From contig JAPXKQ010000006.1 of assembly GCA_033809995.1 (NCBI GenBank), positions 15,727 through 79,726 on the forward strand: a DNA stretch of 64,000 nt, in the 5' to 3' direction. Every line of letters starts with the position of its first letter. Within the stretch, counting starts at the first letter, position 1. Positions 8,606 through 18,177 of this stretch are shown in pieces. The translations under genes were made by a program, and so were the position numbers. This DNA is from Paratissierella sp033809995. Lineage in GTDB: Bacteria > Bacillota > Clostridia > Tissierellales > Tissierellaceae. The notes beneath the pieces are model-generated. The model saw only the letters and a list, made by a program, of their open reading frames with translations. It did not search any database and was not told the DNA's origin.

Positions 8606-10585
8606 CTATTTAGATATTAATTTTAAAGCTTCTTCAACTACATGATCTACTGTTATATTAAATTTATCAAATAGTTGATTTGCAGGACCAGATGCACCAA
8701 AGCTATCTATTCCAATTGCTTTTCCTTCTAATCCAATATATTTATGCCAGCCAAATGTTGTAGCTGCTTCTATAGAAATTCTCTTTGTAATATTCTTAGG
8801 CAATACTGTTTGTTTATATTCTTCATCTTGTTCTTCAAACAATTCCCAAGAAGGCATACTAACTACCCTAACTCCTATATTTTTCTCTTCAAGAACTTCT
8901 GCCGCTTTATATGCTAATTGTAGTTCTGAACCAGTTCCAATTAAGATTAAGTCCAATTTTCCCTTTTCTTCTCTTACAATATATCCGCCCTTTAAAGCAT
9001 CTTTACCAGTGCCTTCAAGGATTGGTAACCCTTGTCTTGAAAGTACTAATCCAACAGGTGTTTTCTTACTAGTCATTGCCTTGTACCAACCAGCTGCGGT
9101 TTCCCTAGCATCTGCTGGTCTAAAGACTATAAAATTAGGTTGTGCCCTAAATACTGCCAATTGTTCAATTGGTTGGTGAGTTGGACCATCCTCCCCTACT
9201 CCTATACTATCATGGGTTAACACATATGTTACAGGCAATTCCATTAATGAAGAAAGTCTCATTGCCCCCTTCATATAATCACTGAATACAAAGAAAGTTC
9301 CGCCATAAGGTCTTATTCCACCATGTACATAAAGACCATTTAGTATTGCAGCCATTGCATGTTCTCTTACACCAAAGTGTATATTGGAACCTATTAAATT
9401 ATCCCGTGAGAAGTCCTCTCTATTTTTCATATGAGTCTTATTAGATGGTGCTAAGTCTGCTGAACCTCCAAATAGATTAGGTACTTTATCAGCTAATCTA
9501 TTGATTAATACTCCAGACGCTTCTCTTGTAGACATATCCTTTTCGAATGTCAAAAACTCTTCTGATTCTAAGTAATCCATAGGCACATCTAAATTTATCC
9601 AGCTTTCAAATTCTTTGGCTAGTTCTGGGTATTTAGTTTTATATTCAGCAAACATTTTTTCCCAATGTTCATACTCTTTAACGCCATTGTCTACTACTTC
9701 ATTCATATGTTCCCTTACTTCTTCTGGTACATGGAATTCATCTTGTGATTTCCAGATTAAGAATTCTCTTAAGGAAACTATATTATCTTTACCTAATGGC
9801 TCACCATGTGCCGATGCTTTGCCTTGTTTTGGAGAACCATATCCTATTTCGGTTTTAATTACTATAAGAGATGGTTTTTCTAAATTGCTTTTAGCCAAAT
9901 TGATTTTTTCCTCAATATCCGTGATATTGTTTCCATCTTCTACATATAAAACTTCCCAGCCTAGGGCTTCATAACGCTTAGCAACATCTTCACTAAATGC
10001 TAAGTCTGTACTGCCTTCAATAGTTATCTTATTTGAGTCATACAAAACAATTAATTTTCCTAGTCCTAAAGTTCCAGCAAGGGAAGATGCCTCATTACTT
10101 ATACCTTCCATTAAACATCCATCACCAGATAGTACATAAGTATAGTGGTCAATAACATCAAAATTGTCCCTATTGAATTTTGCTGCTAAATGTGCTTCTG
10201 CCATAGCCATACCTACTGCATTTGCAATTCCTTGCCCTAATGGACCAGTAGTCACTTCTACTCCAACTGTATGTCCATACTCTGGATGCCCAGGAGTTTG
10301 ACTATTTAATTGTCTGAAATTCTGAATGTCCTCTATTGACAAACCATATCCAAAAAGATGCAATAAGGAATATAAAAGCATTGAGCCATGCCCTGCAGAT
10401 AATATAAATCTATCACGATTTATCCATTTTGGTTCCTTTGGATTGTGTTTCATATTTTTAGCCCATAATGTATAAGCCATAGGAGCTGCTCCCAAAGGTA
10501 ATCCGGGATGCCCCGATTTTGCTTTTTCTACTGCTTCAGCCGAGAGCATCCTGATGGTATTGATGCTTAATTGTTCAATGTTCAT
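8606..10585 (-). CDS. tkt: Transketolase
   Basis: Thiamine-diphosphate enzyme of 659 residues that moves two-carbon ketol units between sugar phosphates (non-oxidative pentose phosphate pathway). Length and domain order are standard: ThDP/PP domain with GHPGLPLGAAP and the GDGCLMEG...N motif, the Pyr domain with FGVREHAMAA (catalytic Glu) and DSIGVGEDGPTHQP, and the C-terminal transferase domain (GTGSELQLAYKAAEVL). ATG 10585 has AGGAGGAAAAAC in front. It follows the TagA-type gene by 26 bases and may share its transcript. A weak stem at 8569-8598 (ATAGGGAA / TTCCCTAT) may end the unit. Confidence 0.97.
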   Translation of the reverse strand: MNIEQLSINTIRMLSAEAVEKAKSGHPGLPLGAAPMAYTLWAKNMKHNPKEPKWINRDRFILSAGHGSMLLYSLLHLFGYGLSIEDIQNFRQLNSQTPGHPEYGHTVGVEVTTGPLGQGIANAVGMAMAEAHLAAKFNRDNFDVIDHYTYVLSGDGCLMEGISNEASSLAGTLGLGKLIVLYDSNKITIEGSTDLAFSEDVAKRYEALGWEVLYVEDGNNITDIEEKINLAKSNLEKPSLIVIKTEIGYGSPKQGKASAHGEPLGKDNIVSLREFLIWKSQDEFHVPEEVREHMNEVVDNGVKEYEHWEKMFAEYKTKYPELAKEFESWINLDVPMDYLESEEFLTFEKDMSTREASGVLINRLADKVPNLFGGSADLAPSNKTHMKNREDFSRDNLIGSNIHFGVREHAMAAILNGLYVHGGIRPYGGTFFVFSDYMKGAMRLSSLMELPVTYVLTHDSIGVGEDGPTHQPIEQLAVFRAQPNFIVFRPADARETAAGWYKAMTSKKTPVGLVLSRQGLPILEGTGKDALKGGYIVREEKGKLDLILIGTGSELQLAYKAAEVLEEKNIGVRVVSMPSWELFEEQDEEYKQTVLPKNITKRISIEAATTFGWHKYIGLEGKAIGIDSFGASGPANQLFDKFNITVDHVVEEALKLISK

Positions 10586-10611
10586 GTTTTTCCTCCTTGA
10601 ATTTTTATATA

Positions 10612-11367
10612 TTATTCAACTACATTTTTTGTAAATATTACTTTTAGCATAAACTTAGGTAATACCAATTGTCTTTTTATCCTTGAAGGTTCTTTCATCA
10701 GTCTATAAAACCATTCTAACCCAAGTTTTTGATAGACTTCTGGCGCCCTCTTTGAATTACCAGAAAGTATATCCATTACTCCACCATTACCAATAATAAC
10801 CCTAGCTTTAATCTTGTTTTTATTAGCATGTATCCATAATTCTTGTTTTGGGAATCCTAATCCCACAAATATGATATCAGGGTTTAATCTATTGATTTCA
10901 TCTATTATCTCTTTTTCTTCTTCTTGATTTTCTAAACCCATATGACTTCCTTTGAAATAGCCATTATGAAATCCAGCTATTTTAATATTTGGATAATCCT
11001 TTATTATGTTTTCAGCAGCAGCCTTAGATACTCCTTCCTTACCCCCTAGTAAATATAAGCTATATCCATTTTTATTGGCAATTTCTAAGAGTTTTATAGA
11101 CGTATCAAAACCTGTGACTCTCTCTTTTAAGGGTTTCTTTTTTATCCTAGACGCGTAAATCAATCCAATACCATCTGGAATAACTAAATCTCCTTCATTT
11201 ATTAAATCCCTTAGTTTCTCATCATCCTTTGCTGCCATGACAATTTCAGTATTTGGTGTATAGATGGTCTTAAGATTGTCACCCTTAAGATTTTCCTCTA
11301 AAACTTTCGTAATATCACCCAAAGTTGTATTGTAAATTTTCACTCCAAAGATTTTTATACTATCCAT
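10612..11367 (-). CDS. WecG/TagA/CpsF-family glycosyltransferase (GT26)
   Basis: Peripheral membrane glycosyltransferase of 251 residues in the TagA/WecG family, typically adding ManNAc or ManNAcA to undecaprenyl-PP-GlcNAc in teichoic acid or secondary cell-wall polymer synthesis. Family hallmarks are TIYTPNTEIVMAAKDD, PDGIGLIYASR, GGKEGV, FVGLGFPKQELWI and GNGGVMDILSGNSKRAPE. The catalytic-type Asp lies in the PDGIG segment. TAGGTG precedes ATG 11367. It starts four bases after the GT4-CsaB gene, and the pair fits wall-polymer synthesis and its pyruvylation. Confidence 0.92.
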   Translation of the reverse strand: MDSIKIFGVKIYNTTLGDITKVLEENLKGDNLKTIYTPNTEIVMAAKDDEKLRDLINEGDLVIPDGIGLIYASRIKKKPLKERVTGFDTSIKLLEIANKNGYSLYLLGGKEGVSKAAAENIIKDYPNIKIAGFHNGYFKGSHMGLENQEEEKEIIDEINRLNPDIIFVGLGFPKQELWIHANKNKIKARVIIGNGGVMDILSGNSKRAPEVYQKLGLEWFYRLMKEPSRIKRQLVLPKFMLKVIFTKNVVE

Positions 11368-11371
11368 TTTT

Positions 11372-13579
11372 TCACCTACCCAACAAATCCATAGCCATCT
11401 GGATATTTTCCAACGCTTTATTTTTTAAAGCTTCGTCTTGTTTATTCAGTTCATCTCTTAAGTCTATCTTATGATTCCAAACATAATCTATATTGTCTAC
11501 CAACTCATCATAATTTAGGTTTTCAACATTTGACATGTAATGCATACCAAGTGAGTTCAATATTCCTTCTACCTTTGGATCATATACTAATCCAACCATA
11601 GGTACTGACTGAGTAGCAGCATAGATTAAGGAATGTAGTCTCATTGCAATTATTAAGTCAAGCTTCCTTATTACACCCATCAATTCCTCTACGGAATATT
11701 TGTTTTTAAGAACATAGCAATTTCCTTCTTTAACCCTCTCTAGAGTTTTAATTGAAATATCCAAATCCTCTGGGTAATGCATTGGTATTAAAACAACATT
11801 AACATTATATGTTTTTGTTATATAATCTATAGATTTTGATACTACTTCTACTAGATTGTCAGCACCTTTCCACTGCCTGATAGAAATTCCAATTAGATTT
11901 CTATCACTGGGAACTCCCTCTATTTCAAAGATATCATCTATCCTAGATTCATTAGCTGGGTCTAATGTGAAAACCGGATCTGCGGTCACATAGATTTTTT
12001 TATTTTTAACCTTCATATTTTCAAGGTATTTTTTAGAATCTTTATCTCTTAATGTTATTAAATCAACCTTATTTAATATCCTTTTAGTTAATAGACGATT
12101 AATTTTCCCATTAATTGGACCAATGCCATTTGCATATACCATAACAGGCTTTTTATAAAATTTTGCCATATACATTAAAGATAAATAATATATTAGCGAC
12201 CTTGTACTAGTCACATCTTGTAATAAACTTCCTCCACCACTTACTAAAATAGAGGATTTTTTTATTGCTCTTATAACTTCTTTGATTTTAAATCTACTTA
12301 CCCCATTTACAGGGTACATATCTTCAGTCTTAGCTGGATTGTTAGACAATACATTAATATTTAAATCACTATTATATTCACGTAAGTCCTTTACGATTGC
12401 CTTTAGTATAGCATCATCTCCACTATTATCAAAGCCATAATATCCAGACATTAGTATGGTTTTTGATTGGCTTAAAATGTTTCTATATATTCTTAAATGC
12501 TCTTCTGCCATGGAATTATAAGAATGATTTTTCTCAACATCCGTAAATAAATTTTTACCCAATACTTTTATTTCTTCTCTATTGTTTGCAAGATATTCAA
12601 TCCTATTAGCTAATGCTTCTATATCACCTATATCAACTAAATAACCATTGTAACCATCTTTAATTAACCTTGTAACTCCACCAACTTTAGTTGATATTAT
12701 AGGCTTTTTCATTCTAGCGCCTTCCAAAATCACATATGGGAAACTTTCACTAAGAGAGGTTAAAATATTGACATCAATAGCATTAAAGAAAGAATAAGGA
12801 TCATTAACAAAACCTAAGAAATATATATTTTCTTCTAATTTCAGTTCTTTGACTAAAGACTTTAACCTTTTTTCATCATTGCCTTCTCCGGCTATTAGGA
12901 ACAAAATATCCTTCCTATTTCGAAGCACCTTTTCAGCTGCTTTTATAAAAGTTTCATGGTCTTTAACTAAATCTAATCTTGCTAATATCCCAACAACAAG
13001 CTTCCCTTTATAGTCTATATTATATCTATTAAAGAATTCATCCTTGTCTACAAAGATAGGTTCATTTTCTGTATCTATCCCATTATAAGCAACGAATATT
13101 CTATCTCTCTTAAAACCCCTTTTAATCAACATTTCTTTGAATGTATCTGAAATGGCTATATAATAATTAAATCTTTTTAATGCTATTTTGTTTAAGGTAG
13201 TATATACAAGCCTTTTATAATAATTATCTTTAAAATCAAGTTTATAATCACTATGTATTGTTGTCACCATAGGCTTACTTATTTTACTTTTTAAAAACAT
13301 TCCAATAAAATTTGCTCTTGCCCCATGACAATGGATTATATCATAATTTTCTTTTTTAATCTCTTCTGCCAATCTATCAATAACTGATAAATCTGACCTG
13401 GACTTTTGCTTATATACTTCAATATTTATTCCAGCTTTTTTAGAATCTTCATAAAAGGTATCTTCAATAAAACATATTACCTTAGCATCGATTAACTTGC
13501 TTAAACCACTTAATAGAGAAATGATATGAGTTTTAGCACCACCAGTATCTCCTCCACTTATTAGATGAAGTACTTTCAT
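11372..13579 (-). CDS. csaB: GT4 glycosyltransferase fused to CsaB polysaccharide pyruvyl transferase
   Basis: Two-domain enzyme of about 735 residues. Residues 1-370 form a complete GT4 glycosyltransferase (HLISGGDTGGAKTHI, YIAISDTFKE, VGILARLDLVKDHE, SESFPYVILEGARMKKPII). From about residue 372 a CsaB-type polysaccharide pyruvyl transferase follows (LMSGYYGFDNSGDDAIL, LVSGGGSLLQD, GISIRQWKG, AMRLHSLIYAA). CsaB adds ketal pyruvate to the secondary wall polymer, the ligand of SLH domains. The fusion would couple sugar addition to pyruvylation. The frame opens at ATG 13597, but that codon lies within AAAGGAGG; the second of two ATGs (13579) has seven-base spacing to it and is chosen, with ATG 13582 also possible. 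Confidence 0.88.
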   Translation of the reverse strand: MKVLHLISGGDTGGAKTHIISLLSGLSKLIDAKVICFIEDTFYEDSKKAGINIEVYKQKSRSDLSVIDRLAEEIKKENYDIIHCHGARANFIGMFLKSKISKPMVTTIHSDYKLDFKDNYYKRLVYTTLNKIALKRFNYYIAISDTFKEMLIKRGFKRDRIFVAYNGIDTENEPIFVDKDEFFNRYNIDYKGKLVVGILARLDLVKDHETFIKAAEKVLRNRKDILFLIAGEGNDEKRLKSLVKELKLEENIYFLGFVNDPYSFFNAIDVNILTSLSESFPYVILEGARMKKPIISTKVGGVTRLIKDGYNGYLVDIGDIEALANRIEYLANNREEIKVLGKNLFTDVEKNHSYNSMAEEHLRIYRNILSQSKTILMSGYYGFDNSGDDAILKAIVKDLREYNSDLNINVLSNNPAKTEDMYPVNGVSRFKIKEVIRAIKKSSILVSGGGSLLQDVTSTRSLIYYLSLMYMAKFYKKPVMVYANGIGPINGKINRLLTKRILNKVDLITLRDKDSKKYLENMKVKNKKIYVTADPVFTLDPANESRIDDIFEIEGVPSDRNLIGISIRQWKGADNLVEVVSKSIDYITKTYNVNVVLIPMHYPEDLDISIKTLERVKEGNCYVLKNKYSVEELMGVIRKLDLIIAMRLHSLIYAATQSVPMVGLVYDPKVEGILNSLGMHYMSNVENLNYDELVDNIDYVWNHKIDLRDELNKQDEALKNKALENIQMAMDLLGR

Positions 13580-13602
13580 CATTTGTCCTCCTTTCATGAA
13601 GA

Positions 13603-14670
13603 TTAATATATATCTGATTCAATAGGCTGTATATTCCAATTTTTTTCCTTAGTTACTAAGTCCTCTAACTCCTTATCACCTGTCAATTCCTTTACAACAA
13701 AAGCGATATTGGTTCGGCTTTTATAGAATCCCAAATTAATTAACATTTGCCTATAGAGCATTGAATCCCCAGCCCATGATAAAACGAAATCTACATCATT
13801 TTGTTTGAAAAATTCTTTTGCTTTTAAATATATACAGCTTATGACATTGTCGTTTATTCCAAGCATATCTACAATATAACCTACTCGTAACTCAGATCCG
13901 TCTTTAACTTTATTCTTTTGTATTTTTACTATCATATAACCAACCAATTCTCCATCTAAATAAGAAGCAAAGGTTGTGTATTTAAATTTGGGATGGTTTT
14001 TAATTCTCCAATCTAAAAAAGTCTTAGTTCTTGGGGTCATAAGTGGTAGTGAATTTTTAAGTTTCTCCCAAAGAATATTAAAGTCATCATTAAATTCTTC
14101 GATTTGTTTAATTTCATAATTAGCCTTTGGCTTAACCCTTAATTCTTTATATAGAAATTTTGCAAAGGCCATACTTGGTAATGAAATAACCTTAGCTAGG
14201 GTCTTGTTTTTAAATTTACTATCTAGAAATCTGTCCAAACGATACACCCTTATAAAAATAGGAATATCATCAACAATAGACGCACCTAAACGGTCAGTTA
14301 GACCTAATAAAGCACCAAAGATAGGGAAACCATATCTAAATTTTATTCCCTGCTCTACACCTTTTTCATAGGATTGTTTAGCCAAATTGACATAGATACC
14401 CTGTCGTCTATACTCATTTTTAACCATTGAATCTATGGAGTATCCCCCAAGAATTTCTTTACCTTTATAATTAATAACGGATGGTAGTAAAGTAGTTTGA
14501 CCTATTATACTATTTTCTTCTTCGGCTAGACAAATTATAGGTTCACCTGAAGGAAATTCTTTATATTGCCAGTTCCAATATTCCTCATTTCTATCATCTC
14601 TAAAAACCTCATTAAATAATGGTATTATCTCCTTCTCATCACCATCTTTATATTCCCTGTATTCCACCAA
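13603..14670 (-). CDS. GNAT-family N-acetyltransferase (long, 355 aa)
   Basis: N-terminal GNAT acyltransferase domain (residues 1-145: YREYKDGDEKEIIPLFNEVF, GYSIDSMVKNEYRRQGIYV with the acetyl-CoA R-x-x-G turn, then GFPIFGALLGLTDRLG) and a second GNAT-like half towards the C-terminus (SYLDGELVGYMIVK, LSWAGDSMLYRQMLINLGFY). Such long double-GNAT proteins are common in surface-polysaccharide clusters, where they may acylate an amino sugar or a lipid precursor. The substrate is not readable. Start is TTG 14670 or the adjacent GTG 14667, with AGGAG upstream. It is five bases from the CsaB gene's open frame, so it is in the same operon. Confidence 0.8.
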   Translation of the reverse strand: MVEYREYKDGDEKEIIPLFNEVFRDDRNEEYWNWQYKEFPSGEPIICLAEEENSIIGQTTLLPSVINYKGKEILGGYSIDSMVKNEYRRQGIYVNLAKQSYEKGVEQGIKFRYGFPIFGALLGLTDRLGASIVDDIPIFIRVYRLDRFLDSKFKNKTLAKVISLPSMAFAKFLYKELRVKPKANYEIKQIEEFNDDFNILWEKLKNSLPLMTPRTKTFLDWRIKNHPKFKYTTFASYLDGELVGYMIVKIQKNKVKDGSELRVGYIVDMLGINDNVISCIYLKAKEFFKQNDVDFVLSWAGDSMLYRQMLINLGFYKSRTNIAFVVKELTGDKELEDLVTKEKNWNIQPIESDIY

Positions 14671-14682
14671 GGTAAGTCACTC

Positions 14683-15138
14683 CTATCTTATATCGTACAT
14701 TCCTCTGACCATAAAAATTGCATCTGTTGTAACATAGACACCCCTACCATCATCTCTAGGTACAATAAGTAGATGATTTGGTGGTATAGCTACATCTTTA
14801 CCTATATCATTCCCAGCAGTAACATCAGTTAACCCTCCTAGTTCGCTTACAACAGCCTTTCCTTTCCCACCTCTTAGGATGATTTCTGTCCCAGTATAAC
14901 CGATCAAAAATTGTCCTTGCTTTACTTCTACTACCTTTAATTCATTAGAAGAGCTTGTACCACCACTGATATTAGAAATTTTGGTGTCTATATATGCCTT
15001 AACCTGTTCTATACTATTGTTTAAATAGCTTAACGAAATTAATGGATCATCATTAGAACCTGGTTCTGAAAAAGCTACTGTTGTTCCTAATAAAAGTACA
15101 GCTGCACCTACTGCTATAATAGACTTTTTAATTTTCAT
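14683..15138 (-). CDS. Exported protein of unknown function
   Basis: 151 residues with a classical signal peptide (KIKKSIIAVGAAVLLLGTTVAFS, cleavage near residue 24). A short helical segment follows with DPLISLSYLNNSIEQVKAY, and then a Gly-rich beta domain (VKQGQFLIGYTGTEIILRGGKGKAV, ending MVRGMYDIR). It is probably a secreted or wall-associated protein. It is the first gene of the wall-polymer operon, 12 bases from the GNAT gene, with AAGGAGG before ATG 15138. No named family recognised. Confidence 0.75.
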   Translation of the reverse strand: MKIKKSIIAVGAAVLLLGTTVAFSEPGSNDDPLISLSYLNNSIEQVKAYIDTKISNISGGTSSSNELKVVEVKQGQFLIGYTGTEIILRGGKGKAVVSELGGLTDVTAGNDIGKDVAIPPNHLLIVPRDDGRGVYVTTDAIFMVRGMYDIR

Positions 15139-15574
15139 ATGTAAACCTCCTTAGTCAATTCACAGTTCACAATTCACAGTTCACAATTATTTTCAATTCA
15201 CAGTTCACAATTCACAGTTCACAATTATAATTAAGAATTAAGAATTAAGAGTGAAGAACTAAGAACTGTAAAGGCGAAGCCGTCATGGCGCCTGTACCCT
15301 TTGTAATTTAAGGGTGAATGCAATGAAAAATCTCTACTTTTTTTATAGTCATACCCAATATGGGATTCTTCACTTTCGTTCAGAATGACACCTACGGTGT
15401 TTTTTGTTATTCACTATTCACTATTACTTATTCACTAGATGTTTTTTCACTCTTACCTCTTACCTGTTACCTGTTACCTGTTACCTGTTACCTGCTTTTA
15501 TTATACTATAATTTTCCTAAAAAAATAAGCATTTATAAAGATAAATGCTTATTTTCAAATATGTATTGAGGTGG
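15139..15574. repeat. Composite intergenic repeat island (with TTACCTG tandem array)
   Basis: No gene. It contains about ten alternating units of TTCACAA/TTCACAG (15149-15228), then TTAAGAA repeats, a GGGATTCTTCACTTTCG...CAGAATGACA module (15361-15392), TTCACTA repeats (15413-15436) and a clean tandem of six heptamers (one TTACCTC, five TTACCTG) at 15453-15494. A short inverted repeat, AAGCATTTAT / ATAAATGCTT at 15529-15551, may end transcription from one side. Related modules recur at 19410, 21220, 23020, 28851 and 30870. Confidence 0.85.
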
Positions 15575-15925
15575 TTAAAGGAGTATTAAGCCAATACTTA
15601 TCTTTAGTGCTTCATCTACTTCCTTCATCATTTCCTCATCAAATCTTCCTATTTTTTCTCTTAATCTCTTTTTGTCAATTGTTCTTATTTGTTCAAGAAG
15701 TACCACAGAGTCTTTTGGTAATCCATATTCTGGGGCAGTTATTTCTACATGGGTTGGTAGTTTTGCCTTGTTAATTTGTGATGTTATAGCTGCTATGATT
15801 ATAGTAGGACTATACTTGTTTCCTATATCATTTTGAATTACAAGTACAGGTCGTACTCCCCCTTGTTCTGAGCCTATTACTGGACTCAAATCAGCATAAA
15901 ATATATCTCCCCTTTTAACTATCAC
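15575..15925 (-). CDS. ndoA: MazF/PemK-family endoribonuclease toxin (NdoA)
   Basis: mRNA interferase of about 116 residues that cleaves single-stranded RNA at short U-rich sites. The sequence is close to Bacillus EndoA along its length: VKRGDIFYADLSPVIGSEQGG, RPVLVIQND, AAITSQI, LPTHVEI, SVVLLEQIRTIDKKRL. The RPVLVIQ...T core forms the active site. The start is taken at GTG 15925 by comparison with the known N-terminus (IVKRGD); GTG 15934 is also open. It overlaps the antitoxin gene end, so translation is coupled. The order alr-antitoxin-toxin matches Bacillus, so this is a core chromosomal locus and not a recent acquisition. Confidence 0.93.
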   Translation of the reverse strand: MIVKRGDIFYADLSPVIGSEQGGVRPVLVIQNDIGNKYSPTIIIAAITSQINKAKLPTHVEITAPEYGLPKDSVVLLEQIRTIDKKRLREKIGRFDEEMMKEVDEALKISIGLILL

Positions 15926-16154
15926 TTTGCTCACACCCTAGTTCAGATTCATACATGCATAAATCATTCATGTCCTCTTCCAAACCCATTTCTGCTAGGG
16001 TTAAATTTATTTGACTCATATCGGAATAACCAGTCTTAAGTTTCTCGCAGATTTCTAATTTCCACTTTTCTTTAAAATAGTTTATAAATGAATTGACAAT
16101 TAAATCTGTCTTATTATTCTTAATAACTGGCAGCATTTGATCTACTTCTGTCAT
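15915..16154 (-). CDS. ndoAI: Antitoxin of the NdoAI/EndoAI type
   Basis: Small protein of 79 residues expected to bind and inhibit the downstream endoribonuclease and to repress the operon. The N-terminus is a ribbon-helix-helix-like segment (residues 1-45). The C-terminal GYSDMSQINLTLAEMGLEEDM corresponds to the GY-x-E-M-x-K-INL toxin-binding region of Bacillus NdoAI. The rest is diverged. ATG 16154 has AGGGGGTGGG in front. It lies 145 bases downstream of alr. Confidence 0.85.
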   Translation of the reverse strand: MTEVDQMLPVIKNNKTDLIVNSFINYFKEKWKLEICEKLKTGYSDMSQINLTLAEMGLEEDMNDLCMYESELGCEQSDS

Positions 16155-16299
16155 AAATTCCCACCCCCTAAATTAAAAGAAATAAAAGAAAAAATGGTAT
16201 GTTTTAATTATATCTTTATTCCATAAATTGTGTCAACTAAGTTATAGTTCACAATATAATTAAGTTATGCTTGGAAGGGCATACTTCATTGAATAAGTA

Positions 16300-17472
16300 T
16301 TAATCTAATAAATAATCATTAATAGATACAATTTCATTATTTTTTATGTAAACTCGAGGAATTCTTCTACTCATCATACATAAAATTTCATAATTTACCG
16401 TACCCAATAAAGAAGCAAGTTCTTCTATTTGTGGATATCCATTTCCATAGCCAAAAAGAATGACTTCATCTCCTATATTAACCTCATCAATATCTGTAAC
16501 ATCAATCATCATTTGGTCCATACATATTCTGCCCACAACTGGTACCTTCCACCCATTTACATAAACAAATGTTTTACCTGATAACATCCTCGAATAACCA
16601 TCAGCATAACCGATTGGTATTGTTGCTATAACTGATTCTCTGCTAGTAAAAAAAGTTTGTCCGTAACTTATTCCTGTATTTGCTGGTACTTTTTTTATAT
16701 TTGATACTTTAGACTTTAATGTTATTGCTGGTTTTATATCAATTATATTTTTATTAACCTCATTTGAGGGATAATAGCCATATAAAATAATTCCTGGTCT
16801 TATCATATCCAAATTATAATCTGGTAAATCTAAAATTGCTCCTGAATTAGATATATGTTTAATAGGAATATTTAGCCCTTCATCCTTAAGTCTGTTAATT
16901 ACATTCATAAATCTATTAAATTGCAAATTAGTAAATGTCTTATCAAATTCATCAGCACTTGAGAAGTGTGAATATATTCCTTCAATCTCCAGATTAGATA
17001 ATTTACTTATCTTTAAGATTTCTTTAATAGATTCCTCATTGGGTAAAAAACCTATCCTACCCATACCAGTATCTATCTTAATATGAATTTTTACCATTTT
17101 CCCTTTATTTGATGCAAGGCTTGATAAATGAACTGCATCATTATAATTGTAGATTGTTTGTATCAAATCGTATTCAATTATTTTGTCCATTTGATACATT
17201 GGAGTATAGCTCAAAATTAGAATAGGAGCTAATATACTTGATTTCCTTAATTCAATTGCTTCTTGTATGATAGAAACTGCTAATCTATCAACTCCATTTT
17301 CTATAAAGGTCCTTGCCACCTCAATAGCACCATGACCATAGGCGTTTGCTTTTGTAGATGCCATAATCATAGTATTGTCACCAATAATTCTTCTAATTTC
17401 CTTAACATTATTTGCAATATTATCTAAATTAATCTCTAACCATACTGGTCTTATGTCTTTTAAGTTCTTCAT
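16300..17472 (-). CDS. alr: Alanine racemase
   Basis: PLP enzyme of 390 residues converting L- to D-alanine for peptidoglycan and, in spore formers, for control of germination. The PLP lysine is K41 in TKANAYGHG. The second catalytic residue is the Tyr in GISYGQTFF, and RICMDQMMIDVTD is the C-terminal domain signature. Start ATG 17472 has AAGGTGGCAG upstream. The gene is followed by the ndoAI-ndoA pair and preceded by a LolA-like lipoprotein gene, the arrangement seen in Bacillus (ydcC-alr-ndoAI-ndoA) and near gerS-alr2 in Clostridioides. Confidence 0.95.
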   Translation of the reverse strand: MKNLKDIRPVWLEINLDNIANNVKEIRRIIGDNTMIMASTKANAYGHGAIEVARTFIENGVDRLAVSIIQEAIELRKSSILAPILILSYTPMYQMDKIIEYDLIQTIYNYNDAVHLSSLASNKGKMVKIHIKIDTGMGRIGFLPNEESIKEILKISKLSNLEIEGIYSHFSSADEFDKTFTNLQFNRFMNVINRLKDEGLNIPIKHISNSGAILDLPDYNLDMIRPGIILYGYYPSNEVNKNIIDIKPAITLKSKVSNIKKVPANTGISYGQTFFTSRESVIATIPIGYADGYSRMLSGKTFVYVNGWKVPVVGRICMDQMMIDVTDIDEVNIGDEVILFGYGNGYPQIEELASLLGTVNYEILCMMSRRIPRVYIKNNEIVSINDYLLD

Positions 17473-17486
17473 AATCTGCCACCTTA

Positions 17487-18152
17487 TTAACCTTTGATAT
17501 ATTCAAAATTTTTATATCTGTATATCGCCCTAGGGTTCTTGTCTTTATCTAATATATTTAACATAAATGGTCTAAAATCCTTCTTTTCTAACCAAATCTT
17601 TATTTCTTCAGTATATTGATTTTTTTCTTTAACGTCAATATAAAATACATAATATGTTATATCATCAAGCTTTTCTATATCGACTTTATTGATTGAATTC
17701 TGATCCTTTAATAATTCACCAAACAACATACCCTTGTTTATCCTATAATCTGATTTTAAGGATATATATTCATCAAAAGATGCATGTTTGATTGATATCT
17801 TATCTCCTTCATATTGAATTTCAATGCCATTGCTTTTTAATGGATCTATTATTTCAACTATATATTTATCCTTATCTGAAAAGTAGCTCTCCTTTATGCT
17901 ATAAAAACTTTCTTTTTCTTCCATATTGATGGTTATATCTACTTCTGTCTTATATCCTTGATACTTATCAAGTGACTTTTCTAATTTATTGAATATATTT
18001 TCCTTATTATCCTTTGTGCAAGATATTAAAAAAATAGAAATTGAAAGAATAAACAAGAGAAGCCTTTTCAATATAAACACCGTTACTGAAAACCTACTGA
18101 AAGCTAATATTTTTTGTTTTCTTGTAACAGTTTCCCTCCCTTCTTTTTTCAT
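17487..18152 (-). CDS. LolA-like lipoprotein (GerS/YdcC type)
   Basis: Membrane-anchored lipoprotein of up to 221 residues. A hydrophobic segment LLLFILSISIFLISC ends in a lipobox (LISC), followed by a beta-rich LolA-like domain (YQGYKTEVDITINMEEKESF, YIVEIIDPLKSNGIEI, KIWLEKKDFRPFMLNILDKD). Its place between acpS-nnrD and alr matches Bacillus ydcC and Clostridioides gerS, the latter needed for cortex breakdown in germination. That role here is inferred from position and fold. Start uncertain: ATG 18152 gives a long basic leader before the signal, and a TTG (about 18072) would give a normal-length one. Confidence 0.75.
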   Translation of the reverse strand: MKKEGRETVTRKQKILAFSRFSVTVFILKRLLLFILSISIFLISCTKDNKENIFNKLEKSLDKYQGYKTEVDITINMEEKESFYSIKESYFSDKDKYIVEIIDPLKSNGIEIQYEGDKISIKHASFDEYISLKSDYRINKGMLFGELLKDQNSINKVDIEKLDDITYYVFYIDVKEKNQYTEEIKIWLEKKDFRPFMLNILDKDKNPRAIYRYKNFEYIKG

Positions 18153-18177
18153 ATTTCTTGATACAGTTTACTTTAGC

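Noticed and set aside
15139..15574. CRISPR-like or protein-coding reading of the heptamer islands
   Set aside because: Direct short heptamers without spacers; frames through them have no ribosome site and read simple repeats.
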